From Nitrospira sp. (GTDB lineage Bacteria; Nitrospirota; Nitrospiria; Nitrospirales; Nitrospiraceae): a stretch of 64,000 nucleotides of DNA. The stretch covers positions 62,001 to 126,000 of the forward strand of contig VGXE01000001.1 of assembly GCA_016873455.1 (NCBI GenBank), given 5' to 3'. The translations under genes were made by a program, and so were the position numbers. The notes beneath the pieces are model-generated. The model saw only the letters and a program-made list of their open reading frames with translations, searched no databases and was not told the DNA's origin. Each line of letters begins with the position of its first letter. Positions within the stretch are counted from its first letter, which is position 1. Positions 8,731 through 16,737 of the stretch are shown one piece after another.

Positions 8731-8982
8731 TAGCAGGATGTTGAAAAAGGCCGCCAGCTTTGTTCTCGCATCGTTCAGAAGCTCAACGTACGGAAAGAGT
8801 ACGCTTCGCCTCTTCACTCGCTGCGGCCGTGCCTGCGGAATGGCGCGTCTTGGCGCGCCGGGGTTGGGCGGGTGAGAACATCGGCCTTTTTGAACATCCT
8901 GTGAGATTCATGCAATCGGTCCAGGCCCCAAGGGTCTGGTGTGCTGACAAGTCGCCATCATTTTCAACAGCTTGCTCATAGG
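8731..8982. repeat. Palindromic MITE-like element
   Basis: CAGGATGTTGAAAAAGGCCG (8734-8753) is repeated inverted at 8882-8901 with one mismatch in 20. Inside, GTTCTC and GAGAAC form a nested pair, and CGTACGGAAAGAGTACG forms a small hairpin. A second, weaker outer end near 8965-8982 (TTTTCAACAGCTTGCTCATA) resembles the left end inverted, so the element may be 168 bp (8734-8901) or about 250 bp. It has no coding capacity and looks like a non-autonomous transposon or large REP-type palindrome. Confidence 0.7.
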
Positions 8983-9017
8983 CGCGCACGGTACCCATTT
9001 ATTCAGATTTGACGACG

Positions 9018-9893
9018 ATGTCATTCAAATCGCTAGCAGCCTCCCTTGTGGTTCCGCGGCGGGTCGTGGCCGAATTAATGCGGCTGTACGACTATCCGCA
9101 TCCGCTGAAACCGGGGACGGTCATTCGCGGGTACGACCGGGCTCATGCAGTTCGGACGGCCAAGATGTGCGTGGCCGTGGCGCATCGGTTGGGCCATCCC
9201 GCTGCTCGAATCTATCAGTACCAAGTTGCGTGTCTGCTCCATGACGTAAGCCGTGCGGGCCTCGATCGCGGTCTGTTCGGCAAGATCTGGTCGTGGGCTA
9301 AGGCCCATGGGATTCCCACCAGACCCCGTGAATGGCGCGCGGTCCATCCCACGACGCGCTACGGCCGTGAAACGGAGGCGTTCTTGTCCCGTTACGGGGC
9401 GGACCTGGAGGCAGCCGGTATTCCGATGACGCCCTGGGCGAAGGAACAGGTCGAGATGCGGCTCGGACATGCACGCCGGTTACGGGGACGCTTGGTGGTG
9501 GTTCGTCCTGCCCTTCGCCGGCTGGGCTTGCGGTGGGCTCCCTGGATGCAAGCCGTGGTGCTGTACTATTACTATCCGGAGAAGCTTTCCAAAGCCAAAC
9601 CCTGGGTCAAACAGTTGGCGGAGATCCTCGTCGCCTGCGAACAGTTTGAGGCCTACAGCAACCGGCAGCGCGGGCGCGATTACTATGTGCGGCGACGGGA
9701 AACGCTGGCCGATGCCTTCGCCTATCTCGACAAGCTTGCACAAGAAGGTATTCTGAGCGGCGACGTGATGCGCGCCCTGCGTGAATTGGCTGGTGAAGGA
9801 GCCTTCGATGCCATTCTGGAAGCGGCACGGGGTTGCCCTTTGACCAACGCGGAGCGGCGCTACTTGCGTAGCCTCGCGCCGGGAGGTGGCTGA
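9018..9893 (+). CDS. HD-domain phosphohydrolase-like protein
   Basis: The 291-residue protein has an HD signature: an His in GYDRAHAVRTAKM, then YQVACLLHDVSRAG with the His-Asp pair, as in metal-dependent phosphohydrolases of the HD superfamily. The rest is basic and helical, with an unusual YYYYPEKLSKAKPW stretch. Substrate unknown. I chose ATG 9018; a TTG at 9009 is possible, and neither has a clear ribosome-binding site. The stop overlaps the YjbQ start (TGATG). It is the first gene of the run that leads to the proteasome genes, so it may be co-regulated with them. Confidence 0.65.
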   Translation: MSFKSLAASLVVPRRVVAELMRLYDYPHPLKPGTVIRGYDRAHAVRTAKMCVAVAHRLGHPAARIYQYQVACLLHDVSRAGLDRGLFGKIWSWAKAHGIPTRPREWRAVHPTTRYGRETEAFLSRYGADLEAAGIPMTPWAKEQVEMRLGHARRLRGRLVVVRPALRRLGLRWAPWMQAVVLYYYYPEKLSKAKPWVKQLAEILVACEQFEAYSNRQRGRDYYVRRRETLADAFAYLDKLAQEGILSGDVMRALRELAGEGAFDAILEAARGCPLTNAERRYLRSLAPGGG

Positions 9894-10315
9894 TGGCCGT
9901 CAAGACCGTGCCATTGCGCATCGGGATGGCTGGCGACACACACATCGAAAATCTCACGAAGCCGGTCTTGTCCGCCGTGGCCGAGTCCGGGCTGGTTGCG
10001 GGTCTTGTGACCGTCTTCGTCAAGCACACGACGGCATCAGTCATGATCATCGAGGATGAGCCTGGCATCCGCGCCGATACCAAGGCCTTTTGGGACCGGA
10101 TCGTCCCCGCCGATCCTCGTTGGCAGCACAATACGAGGAATCCCGGCGAAGACAATGGCCATAGCCATCTGCGCGGTCAGTTGCAGGGGCCGTCGGTGAC
10201 GATTCCCTTCGCGGATCGTACGTTGCTGTTGGGAACCTGGCAGCAGATCGTCCTGGTCGATTTCGACACGCGGGCCAGAAGTCGCGAGTTGATTGTGCAG
10301 ATCATGGGTGAGTAG
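9893..10315 (+). CDS. yjbQ: YjbQ/UPF0047 family protein
   Basis: The 140-residue protein matches the YjbQ family across its length: VTVFVKHTTASVMIIEDEPG near residue 39, HNTRNPGEDNGHSHLRGQL near 81 and the C-terminal WQQIVLVDFDTRARSRELIV. Members have been linked to a secondary thiamine-phosphate synthase activity; the physiological role is unsettled. The conserved His, Asp and Glu residues of the small metal pocket are present. GGGAGGTGG precedes the start, and the ATG overlaps the upstream stop. Confidence 0.9.
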   Translation: MAVKTVPLRIGMAGDTHIENLTKPVLSAVAESGLVAGLVTVFVKHTTASVMIIEDEPGIRADTKAFWDRIVPADPRWQHNTRNPGEDNGHSHLRGQLQGPSVTIPFADRTLLLGTWQQIVLVDFDTRARSRELIVQIMGE

Positions 10316-10317
10316 GA

Positions 10318-11445
10318 ATGAGAGGCCGGATGCGAGGGTTTGTCATCGGGGCTGTGGTCAGTGCAGGGTTCGTTTTTTCTATTGCGCAGGCTGGTTCCGA
10401 ATGGGGCATGCCCTTGGGTGCCTCATATGAAGGGCTCGAAGGCAAGCCCCGTCCCGTCACACCGGCGCCCGCTGAATTGGGACCTGATGAGCGGGCAACG
10501 ATCTCAGTATTTGAACGGGCGACACGATCCGTCGTTTTTATCGCGAACACGGCTATCCAGCGGGATTTCTGGTCGCTCGACACCATGGAAGTCCCGCAGG
10601 GATCAGGGTCGGGCTTCATCTGGAGCAAGCAAGGCCACATCGTCACCAATTTCCACGTCATCTACGGGGCCAGCTCGATCAAGGTTACTCTCGCTGACCG
10701 CAGTGAACATCAAGCCAAACTGGTCGGCGCCGATCCGGATCACGACCTGGCGGTCTTGCAGATCCAAGCTTCCGACTCTGCGTTGGAGCCGCTGGCTGTC
10801 GGTGTCTCGCACGACTTGCGGGTCGGACAAAAGGTATTGGCCATTGGCAATCCCTTCGGGCTCGACCATACGCTCACCACTGGCGTGGTGAGCGCGCTTG
10901 GCCGGACGATCAAGTCGATGTCCCAGCGGACGATCGAAGGTGTGATTCAGACCGATGCGGCGATCAATCCGGGCAATTCCGGTGGCCCCCTGCTGGATAG
11001 CGCGGGTCGTTTAATCGGGGTGAACACACAAATCATCAGCCCGAGCGGGGCCTATGCCGGTATCGGGTTTGCTGTGCCGGTGGACACGGTGAACCGCATT
11101 GTGCCGGAGCTCATCAAGCATGGTAAGTTGATTCGTCCGGGATTGGGGGTCTCACTGGTGCCGGACGCTATGGCCAGACGCTGGGGGATCAAAGGTGTGA
11201 TAATCGGGAAAGTGGCGCGCGGCGGGAGCGCCGACCGGGCCGGGTTGCGCGGCGTGCGTGAAACGGCCACGGGTCGCATCGAGCTCGGGGATGTCCTTGT
11301 CGCGGTGGAGGGCAAGCCGGTCGGGACGATGGACGATCTGATGGATGAGATGGAAAAATACAAAGTCGGCGAGCGTGTGAAAGTGGATGTGATGCGAAAC
11401 AACAAGCGGCAGACGGTGGATGTGACGCTGCAAGCAGTCAACTAG
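10318..11445 (+). CDS. HtrA/DegP-type serine protease
   Basis: The 375-residue protein has an N-terminal signal peptide or anchor (GFVIGAVVSAGFVFSIAQAG). The trypsin-like domain follows, with catalytic His113 (TNFHVIYG), Asp143 (DPDHDLAVL) and Ser221 (GNSGGPLLDS). One PDZ domain lies at about residues 275-370 (GLGVSLVPDAMARRWGIKGV, EGKPVGTMDDLMDEM). This is the architecture of DegS/HhoA-like periplasmic quality-control proteases with a single PDZ. It lies 31 bases before the proteasome ATPase gene, so protein quality control on both sides of the membrane may be expressed together. Confidence 0.92.
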   Translation: MRGRMRGFVIGAVVSAGFVFSIAQAGSEWGMPLGASYEGLEGKPRPVTPAPAELGPDERATISVFERATRSVVFIANTAIQRDFWSLDTMEVPQGSGSGFIWSKQGHIVTNFHVIYGASSIKVTLADRSEHQAKLVGADPDHDLAVLQIQASDSALEPLAVGVSHDLRVGQKVLAIGNPFGLDHTLTTGVVSALGRTIKSMSQRTIEGVIQTDAAINPGNSGGPLLDSAGRLIGVNTQIISPSGAYAGIGFAVPVDTVNRIVPELIKHGKLIRPGLGVSLVPDAMARRWGIKGVIIGKVARGGSADRAGLRGVRETATGRIELGDVLVAVEGKPVGTMDDLMDEMEKYKVGERVKVDVMRNNKRQTVDVTLQAVN

Positions 11446-11476
11446 ATCGTGTGCGTCCAGGCATGAGGAGATTTCC

Positions 11477-13231
11477 ATGAGCGATCATCGCTCTTTTGAG
11501 AGTCACAGCGAGCAATCTGGTTCAGGAGGCGGCCACGAGACCGGCGCGCGTGCAGCACAGACCGGCTCCGATCCGCTCGAATTGATCGAACAGTGTCTGG
11601 GATTGTTCCCTGATACCGACCCGCGCCAAAAGATTCTGTATAAACTCCGGCATGCCGTGATGCTGTCTCAAGCGGCTCATCAACAGCGCGAGGCTGAGTT
11701 CAAGAAACTCAGCGAGGTGGCGGCCAAATTGACGGCACCGGCGAATCGGATCGGCACGTTGCTGGACATCCCCGGCGAAGGGCTCGCGCGGATTCTGGTC
11801 GGCGGGGCCGAGTACTATGCCAATGTCGATCCCCGCGTGCCCGTGGCCGACCTGAAGATCGGCACGCAGATTCTGGTCAACGAAGCCTATGCGGTCATCA
11901 ACACGCTGGGCTATGACCGGAACGGGCCGATTTTGAAATTAGCCGAGGCGATGGCCGATGGGCGGCTGCGTTTCGAGCAGGAGATGGGGCGGCAGCCGCT
12001 GATCTTGCAACGGTCCTCCGGCTTGGCCGGGGTCGAACTGAAGGCGGGCGACGAGGTTCGCATCGATCCCACCTTTCGCATCGCGATCGAGAAGCTGACG
12101 GATCGGAAGACGGGCAAGCACGTGCTCGATGAAGTACCGACGGTGACGTGGGAGCAGATCGGCGGGCAGCGCGAAGCGATTGCCGCGATCCGAAAGGCCA
12201 TCGAGTATCCCTTGCTCCATGCCGACACGTTTCAGCGGTTTCAGTTCTCCCAGCCCAAGGGATTCTTACTGTATGGCCCGCCTGGATGCGGCAAGACCTT
12301 GATTGGACAGGCGGCCGCCGGCAGTCTCTCCAAACTGCTGCGCGAGTCGCCGCAGGCCGATGCCCAGGCGGCAGGCGGGCGGCCTCCAGTGACGAGTGGA
12401 GCCTTTCTCCATATCAAAGGCCCGGAAATTCTCAATATGTGGTTGGGTGAGTCCGAGCGGATGGTCCGCGATCTCTTCGCCCAAGCCCGGGCCCGCCGGA
12501 AAGACGGTGCCCTGCCGGTTATCTTCATCGACGAGGCGGAGTCGGTGTTGGGCACGCGCCGCGCCATGCGCTCGTTCAATATTTCCAACACGCTGGTGCC
12601 GATGTTCTGTAGCGAGATGGACGGCATTGAATCGCTGCATGATGTCGTCATCATTCTGGCCTCGAACCGGCCCGATCTCATTGACCCCGCCGTGTTGCGC
12701 CCGGGCCGCATCGACCGGAAGATCAAGGTTGCCAGGCCGGATCGGGAGGCCTCCAGTGAGATTTTGAAGGTGTATTTGACGGAGGAGTTGCCAGTGCATC
12801 CGTCGGTCGTGTCCGAGCGAGGCGGGGAGCTGCAACAGGCCGTCGCCTCTTTGGTGAACGAGACCATCGAGGCAATCTTCAAACGAACCGATGAGAACCG
12901 GCTCCTCTCGATCCGCCTCCGTAACGGGCAGAGTACCGTGCTCTATCGGGGCGATCTGGTGAGCGGGGCGATCCTGTCGTCGATCGTGCAGCGAGCAAAA
13001 GAAAAGGCGATTGACCGGACAATCCAGTCGGGCGAGCCGGCCGGGCTCTCGGCGAAGGATCTGTTGGACTCGGTGACGGAGGAATTCCGTCAAGGTGAGA
13101 TGCTGCCTCCGGACGATGCGGCGGAGGAATGGCTGAAGTTATTGGACCACCATCCGGAACAAGTCGTCGGCATTTCGTCGTTTCGCCGTGGACGGCAGGC
13201 GGAAGAGCGGCTGGTCAATCAGATCATTTGA
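11477..13231 (+). CDS. arc: Proteasome-activating AAA ATPase (ARC/Mpa)
   Basis: The 584-residue protein is the hexameric unfoldase that feeds tagged proteins to the 20S proteasome. An N-terminal coiled coil (about 45-95) is where Pup-like tags bind in Mpa. The OB region follows (about 95-240). The AAA domain has Walker A GPPGCGKT (about 267), Walker B VIFIDEAES (about 350), sensor ASNRPD and Arg finger region RPGRIDRKI. The length is slightly below the 609 residues of Mycobacterium Mpa. The C-terminus ends RLVNQII and lacks the GQYL (HbYX-like) tail that docks actinobacterial Mpa on the core. GAGGAGATTT precedes the ATG. The gene lies upstream of dop, UBact, prcB, prcA and pafA. Confidence 0.95.
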   Translation: MSDHRSFESHSEQSGSGGGHETGARAAQTGSDPLELIEQCLGLFPDTDPRQKILYKLRHAVMLSQAAHQQREAEFKKLSEVAAKLTAPANRIGTLLDIPGEGLARILVGGAEYYANVDPRVPVADLKIGTQILVNEAYAVINTLGYDRNGPILKLAEAMADGRLRFEQEMGRQPLILQRSSGLAGVELKAGDEVRIDPTFRIAIEKLTDRKTGKHVLDEVPTVTWEQIGGQREAIAAIRKAIEYPLLHADTFQRFQFSQPKGFLLYGPPGCGKTLIGQAAAGSLSKLLRESPQADAQAAGGRPPVTSGAFLHIKGPEILNMWLGESERMVRDLFAQARARRKDGALPVIFIDEAESVLGTRRAMRSFNISNTLVPMFCSEMDGIESLHDVVIILASNRPDLIDPAVLRPGRIDRKIKVARPDREASSEILKVYLTEELPVHPSVVSERGGELQQAVASLVNETIEAIFKRTDENRLLSIRLRNGQSTVLYRGDLVSGAILSSIVQRAKEKAIDRTIQSGEPAGLSAKDLLDSVTEEFRQGEMLPPDDAAEEWLKLLDHHPEQVVGISSFRRGRQAEERLVNQII

Positions 13232-13241
13232 AAATGGAAAC

Positions 13242-13338
13242 CGTGAAAAGTGAGAAGTGAAAAGTGAAATGTGAGGATCTCGGATGTGTGATGTCCCATT
13301 CGTCCAACCGTTCACGTTTCACCTTTCACGTCTAACGA
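13242..13338 (+). repeat. Inverted heptamer-repeat hairpin between arc and dop
   Basis: Left arm, five 7-base units: CGTGAAA, AGTGAGA, AGTGAAA, AGTGAAA, TGTGAGG (13242-13276). Right arm, reverse-complement type: CCGTTCA, CGTTTCA, CCTTTCA, CGTCTAA, then CGAG (13308-13338). The loop is about 31 bases. The arm ends four bases before the dop ATG, so its tail supplies what little ribosome-binding site dop has. Confidence 0.8.
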
Positions 13339-13341
13339 GTT

Positions 13342-14868
13342 ATGCATCTTTACGGCCTTGAAACTGAGTATGGCATCACGCGGGAGGATCTGGCGGAGGT
13401 CGATCCTGTCGTTGAGTCGATGGAGCTCGTGCGCGCGCACCTGACGGCGTCGTTTGAACGGCGCTGGGACTATGCGGGGGAAGATCCGCATGAAGACGCG
13501 CGAGGCTTTCGTGTCTCCGGTCTCGCACAGGATAAGGAGGAGGACGAATTTGCCGAACGTGACGCCCACCGGCCCTTTTCTTTTCATGATATGAAAAGCG
13601 ATCTGGTGCTGCCGAACGGCGCGCGTTTCTACAACGACCATACCCATCCGGAATACTCGACGCCGGAGTGCCGCACGTTGAAAGACCTGCTGGCGCAGGA
13701 CCGCGCGGGGGAACGGATCGTTCAACGAGCGGCGGATCGGAGGAACAAGACTCTCGGCGGCGAGCACGTGCAGCTCTACAAGAACAACACGGATTTCCAC
13801 GGACACAGCTATGGCTGCCATGACAATTATCTGCTGCCGCGCTCGATTCCATTTGTCCGTCTGGTCAAAGGCCTGCTGCCGTTTCTTGTGAGCCGGCAGG
13901 TGATCGCCGGTGCGGGCAAGGTCGGGATCGAGGCGCAGGAGTCGGGATTCGTGCCGGGGCGCTTTCAACTGTCGCAGCGGGCGGACTTCATGGAAACGGA
14001 GTTGAGTGTCGATACGATGCACAACCGGCCGATCCTGAATACGCGTGATGAGCCGCATGCTGATCCGAGGAAATTCCGCCGGCTGCATCTGATCATCGGC
14101 GATGCCAATATGTGCGAATATGCCACGGCGTTGAAAGTCGGGACGACACGGTTGGTGCTGGAGTTGATCGAACGGGGGGCCGTCCCGTCTCTCGAATTGG
14201 AGCAGCCGGTGGCGGCGGTGAAGCAGCTCTCGCGGGACATCGACTTGAAGGCGGTTGTCCGACAAACAAACGGGTCCAGTGTCTCCGGCCTGGATATTCA
14301 GGAGCAGTACTATCGTGCGGCGGCGCAGACCTTCGTCGGTCTCGACGAGGAGACGGATTGGGTGTTGCGCGAATGGGGCGACACGCTGACGTGGCTGAGG
14401 CAGGACCGGCGCCGTTTAATTGGCAAGTTGGACTGGGTGACGAAACTGTGGTTGCTGGAAACGTTTATGCAGGAAGAACGGATCGGGTGGGACGATCCCT
14501 GGCTGGCCAGTTTGGATTTGGAATATCATAACGTGCATCCGGAACGGGGACTCTATCTCGGACTTGAGGCGGAGGGGAAAGCATGGCGAATGACAGCCGA
14601 GGCCGATATCCAACGGGCTCTGACTGCAGGACCGGCCGATACGCGGGGAGGAGTCAGAGGGCTCTGCGTCCGGCGCTTTCCCGATCAGATCAAATCGGTG
14701 CAGTGGGAGCAGGTTCGGTTTACCGGAGGGTTGCTGCCGCGCACGCTCGACATGAGTGGCCTGTTCGAGCCAGCCGAGGTGAACCGGTGCCTGGAGATTT
14801 TCGAAGCTGCTGCGTCTCCGGCGGATGCGCTGAACGCATGGAATGGAAGAAAGGACAGGCGATCATGA
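13342..14868 (+). CDS. dop: Dop, deamidase/depupylase of the Pup-like modifier
   Basis: The 508-residue product belongs to the Dop/PafA carboxylate-amine ligase family. GLETEYGI at the N-terminus contributes Mg-ATP ligands. The WDYAGEDPHEDARGF segment is the Dop-loop region that distinguishes Dop from PafA. NGARFYNDHTHPEYSTPEC holds the catalytic Asp (residue 99). The conserved motifs LYKNNTDFHGHSYGCHDNYL, FQLSQRADFME, NTRDEPHAD and IIGDANMCEYATALK follow. Dop converts the C-terminal Gln of the modifier to Glu before ligation and also cleaves the modifier from targets. The neighbouring modifier ends in Gln and so needs this step. Its TGA overlaps the UBact ATG (ATGA). Confidence 0.95.
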   Translation: MHLYGLETEYGITREDLAEVDPVVESMELVRAHLTASFERRWDYAGEDPHEDARGFRVSGLAQDKEEDEFAERDAHRPFSFHDMKSDLVLPNGARFYNDHTHPEYSTPECRTLKDLLAQDRAGERIVQRAADRRNKTLGGEHVQLYKNNTDFHGHSYGCHDNYLLPRSIPFVRLVKGLLPFLVSRQVIAGAGKVGIEAQESGFVPGRFQLSQRADFMETELSVDTMHNRPILNTRDEPHADPRKFRRLHLIIGDANMCEYATALKVGTTRLVLELIERGAVPSLELEQPVAAVKQLSRDIDLKAVVRQTNGSSVSGLDIQEQYYRAAAQTFVGLDEETDWVLREWGDTLTWLRQDRRRLIGKLDWVTKLWLLETFMQEERIGWDDPWLASLDLEYHNVHPERGLYLGLEAEGKAWRMTAEADIQRALTAGPADTRGGVRGLCVRRFPDQIKSVQWEQVRFTGGLLPRTLDMSGLFEPAEVNRCLEIFEAAASPADALNAWNGRKDRRS

Positions 14869-15059
14869 CCTACAACAGTACGATGCCGGAACGCCGTGAA
14901 GGTCCCGGCGATTCCATGCCGAAGCCCGGCCCTACTGAAGAAGGCGGCGGGCCCCGGAGGCCGGAGAGCGGCTCGCCGGAGAAAGACAACCTCCTGAAAC
15001 GGATGAAAAAGGTCGATCCGAAACAGGCTGAACGGTATCGGCAGCGGACGGGGCAATAG
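14865..15059 (+). CDS. ubact: UBact, Pup-like ubiquitin-analogue modifier
   Basis: The 64-residue protein is disordered and charged in its first two thirds (Gly, Pro, Glu-rich: GPTEEGGGPRRPESGSPEK). It ends in DNLLKRMKKVDPKQAERYRQRTGQ, read here in two parts: DNLLKRMKKV and DPKQAERYRQRTGQ. This C-terminal pattern is the UBact family described from Nitrospirae and related phyla as a Pup homologue. The terminal Gln needs deamidation by Dop before PafA joins it to substrate lysines. The start is the ATG overlapping the dop stop; a longer upstream frame is antisense-like noise over dop. It sits in the expected place between dop and the proteasome subunits. Confidence 0.93.
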   Translation: MTYNSTMPERREGPGDSMPKPGPTEEGGGPRRPESGSPEKDNLLKRMKKVDPKQAERYRQRTGQ

Positions 15060-15060
15060 A

Positions 15061-15152
15061 CGTGAAACGTGAAAAGTAAGGCGTGAAAAGTAAGAGAGTT
15101 TATCGAATATCGGTCCGACACGTTTCACATTTCACGTCTCACGTTTAACGAG
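15061..15152 (+). repeat. Inverted heptamer-repeat hairpin between UBact and prcB
   Basis: Left arm: CGTGAAA, CGTGAAA, AGTAAGG, CGTGAAA, AGTAAGA (15061-15095). Right arm: CGTTTCA, CATTTCA, CGTCTCA, CGTTTAA, CGAG (15121-15152). The loop is about 25 bases. The left arm starts one base after the UBact stop codon, and the tail CGAGG of the right arm is the ribosome-binding site of prcB. Confidence 0.85.
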
Positions 15153-15159
15153 GTACCAG

Positions 15160-15933
15160 ATGAGCATGCAAGGCGATTTCTATCAACTACTGAAAGAGCA
15201 GGGGTATCAATTAGGTGCGCCGGTGGCTGCAAGCGCCGGGGTAGAAATTCCGACGGCGACGACCATTCTGGCGTTCAAGTATCGGGACGGTGTGCTGGTG
15301 GCCGGAGACCGACGGGCGACGGCCGGCAATATGGTGATGTACGACCGGACCGACAAGGTGCTGGAGATCGACCGTCACAGCGTCATGGCCATCGCCGGGG
15401 TGCCGGCGACCGCCTACGAAATGGTACGGATCTTGGAGCACTCGTTCAAATACTATCGGCGGACGCAGCTGCAAGAGCTGAGCTTCGAGGGGAAGCTGCG
15501 GGCCGTGTCAAAGCTGCTCAAGGAGAACGTCGCAGCGGCGCTCTCCGGTACCGGAGCAGTCGCGCCGATTTTCGCCGGCTATGATGTCGAGCACGAGGCG
15601 GCCAAAATCTACTTTTACGACATCCTCGGTGCGGAGTTTGAAGGGGTGGAGTACGCCGTGTCAGGGTCCGGATCGCCGACCATCCGGGGCATTCTCCACT
15701 ACCTCAATACGTGGGGAGAGCAGCCGTTGAATGCCATGCCGGAGGAGCAGGCGGTGATTCATGCCTTGCGGTTGCTGACGAGCGCGGCGGAATTCGACAG
15801 CGCCACTGGCGGCGTGAACCGCGAGGCCAATCTCTATCCGGTCATCAAGTTGATTACGACGGGTGGAGTTGGCGCGGTGCCGGAAGCGACACTCAAATCC
15901 TTATTCGAAGCCAAGGTCGTGCGACATGTATGA
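15160..15933 (+). CDS. prcB: Proteasome beta subunit (catalytic)
   Basis: The 257-residue proenzyme has a 33-residue propeptide. The nucleophile is expected at Thr34 in TTILAFKYRDGVLVAGDRRAT, with Asp in AGDRRAT and Lys in TDKVLEID completing the N-terminal-nucleophile active site. SGSGSPTIRG and DSATGGVN are further family motifs. Residue -1 is Ala (PTATTIL) rather than the usual Gly of actinobacterial PrcB. It forms the two inner rings of the 20S core. Its stop overlaps the start of prcA by eight bases, which suggests coupled, equal synthesis. CGAGG before the start comes from the heptamer hairpin. Confidence 0.95.
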   Translation: MSMQGDFYQLLKEQGYQLGAPVAASAGVEIPTATTILAFKYRDGVLVAGDRRATAGNMVMYDRTDKVLEIDRHSVMAIAGVPATAYEMVRILEHSFKYYRRTQLQELSFEGKLRAVSKLLKENVAAALSGTGAVAPIFAGYDVEHEAAKIYFYDILGAEFEGVEYAVSGSGSPTIRGILHYLNTWGEQPLNAMPEEQAVIHALRLLTSAAEFDSATGGVNREANLYPVIKLITTGGVGAVPEATLKSLFEAKVVRHV

Positions 15934-16732
15934 AGAGCCGTATAAGTGGGTCGAGGCGGTTGCCAATCGCCGCCAGTATTTGGACGATCAATTCAAACAG
16001 GGCAGTCCGGTGGTTGCGCTGGCCTACGACGCCGGGATTCTCTTGCTGAGTGTCAGCAAGGGCACGCCGAAACTCTATGAGATTTACGATCGATTGGCGC
16101 TCGGCGGTATGGGCCATCCGGCCGATTTGGAAAAACTGCGCGTCAGTCTGCTGGAGATGGCGCATGTGGAAGGCTTTAATCGGTCACCGTCGGACGTCAC
16201 GGGCAGTCGCATGGTGAAGTACGGCATCGCGCCGGTGATCAAGCAGGCGTTCGAGGAAGTCTTCAAGGCGCCGTTCATCGTGAAACTCCTGTTGGCGGAG
16301 TTAGGTCACAAGGCCGGGAAAGATTCGTTCCTCGTCGTCAACTACGATGGCACGTTCGAGGAAGGAACGTCTTGTGCGGTGCTGGCTGCATCGAAGACCG
16401 TGGAGCAGGAGATGGTCGCCTCTATCCGCGAGCAGATGTCAGGCGCGCGTTCGCTAGAACAGGCGTTCGATCTCGCGCTCCGAACCTGGGCGTTAGGCGA
16501 TCGGTTGCAGCACAAAACCGTTGAGGAACCGTCCCGGGGAAGCTCGTCCGGACAACCGGAAGACACAGAGGCGGTCCCTCTCTCTGCCTACTTGCTGGAC
16601 AGGGTGGCCGAGAAGACCGTCGAGTGCGCGCTGTTGGAGAGAAACCTCTCCGGTTCGTCGAAGTATCGGGCCTTGGCTTCCAATGAGATAAGCCGCCTGC
16701 TGCCGAAAGATCTCACGCCCCCCATTGTATAA
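15926..16732 (+). CDS. prcA: Proteasome alpha subunit
   Basis: The 268-residue product starts MYEEPYKWVEAVANRRQYL. The ATG at 15926 overlaps the prcB end by eight bases, and no better start exists. The fold features of alpha subunits are present: an N-terminal helix, VVALAYDAGILLLS, a YEIYDRLALGGMGH segment and GTSCAVLAASKTVEQEM. It lacks an N-terminal Thr, as expected for the structural outer rings that gate substrate entry and dock the ATPase. The Ser/Pro-rich stretch near residue 207 (PSRGSSSGQPEDTE) is likely a flexible insert. Five bases separate it from pafA. Confidence 0.93.
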   Translation: MYEEPYKWVEAVANRRQYLDDQFKQGSPVVALAYDAGILLLSVSKGTPKLYEIYDRLALGGMGHPADLEKLRVSLLEMAHVEGFNRSPSDVTGSRMVKYGIAPVIKQAFEEVFKAPFIVKLLLAELGHKAGKDSFLVVNYDGTFEEGTSCAVLAASKTVEQEMVASIREQMSGARSLEQAFDLALRTWALGDRLQHKTVEEPSRGSSSGQPEDTEAVPLSAYLLDRVAEKTVECALLERNLSGSSKYRALASNEISRLLPKDLTPPIV

Positions 16733-16737
16733 ACACC

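Noticed and set aside
13312-14265. Minus-strand frame of 317 codons
   Set aside because: It is the shadow of dop, with an Arg/His/Gln-rich composition typical of antisense frames.
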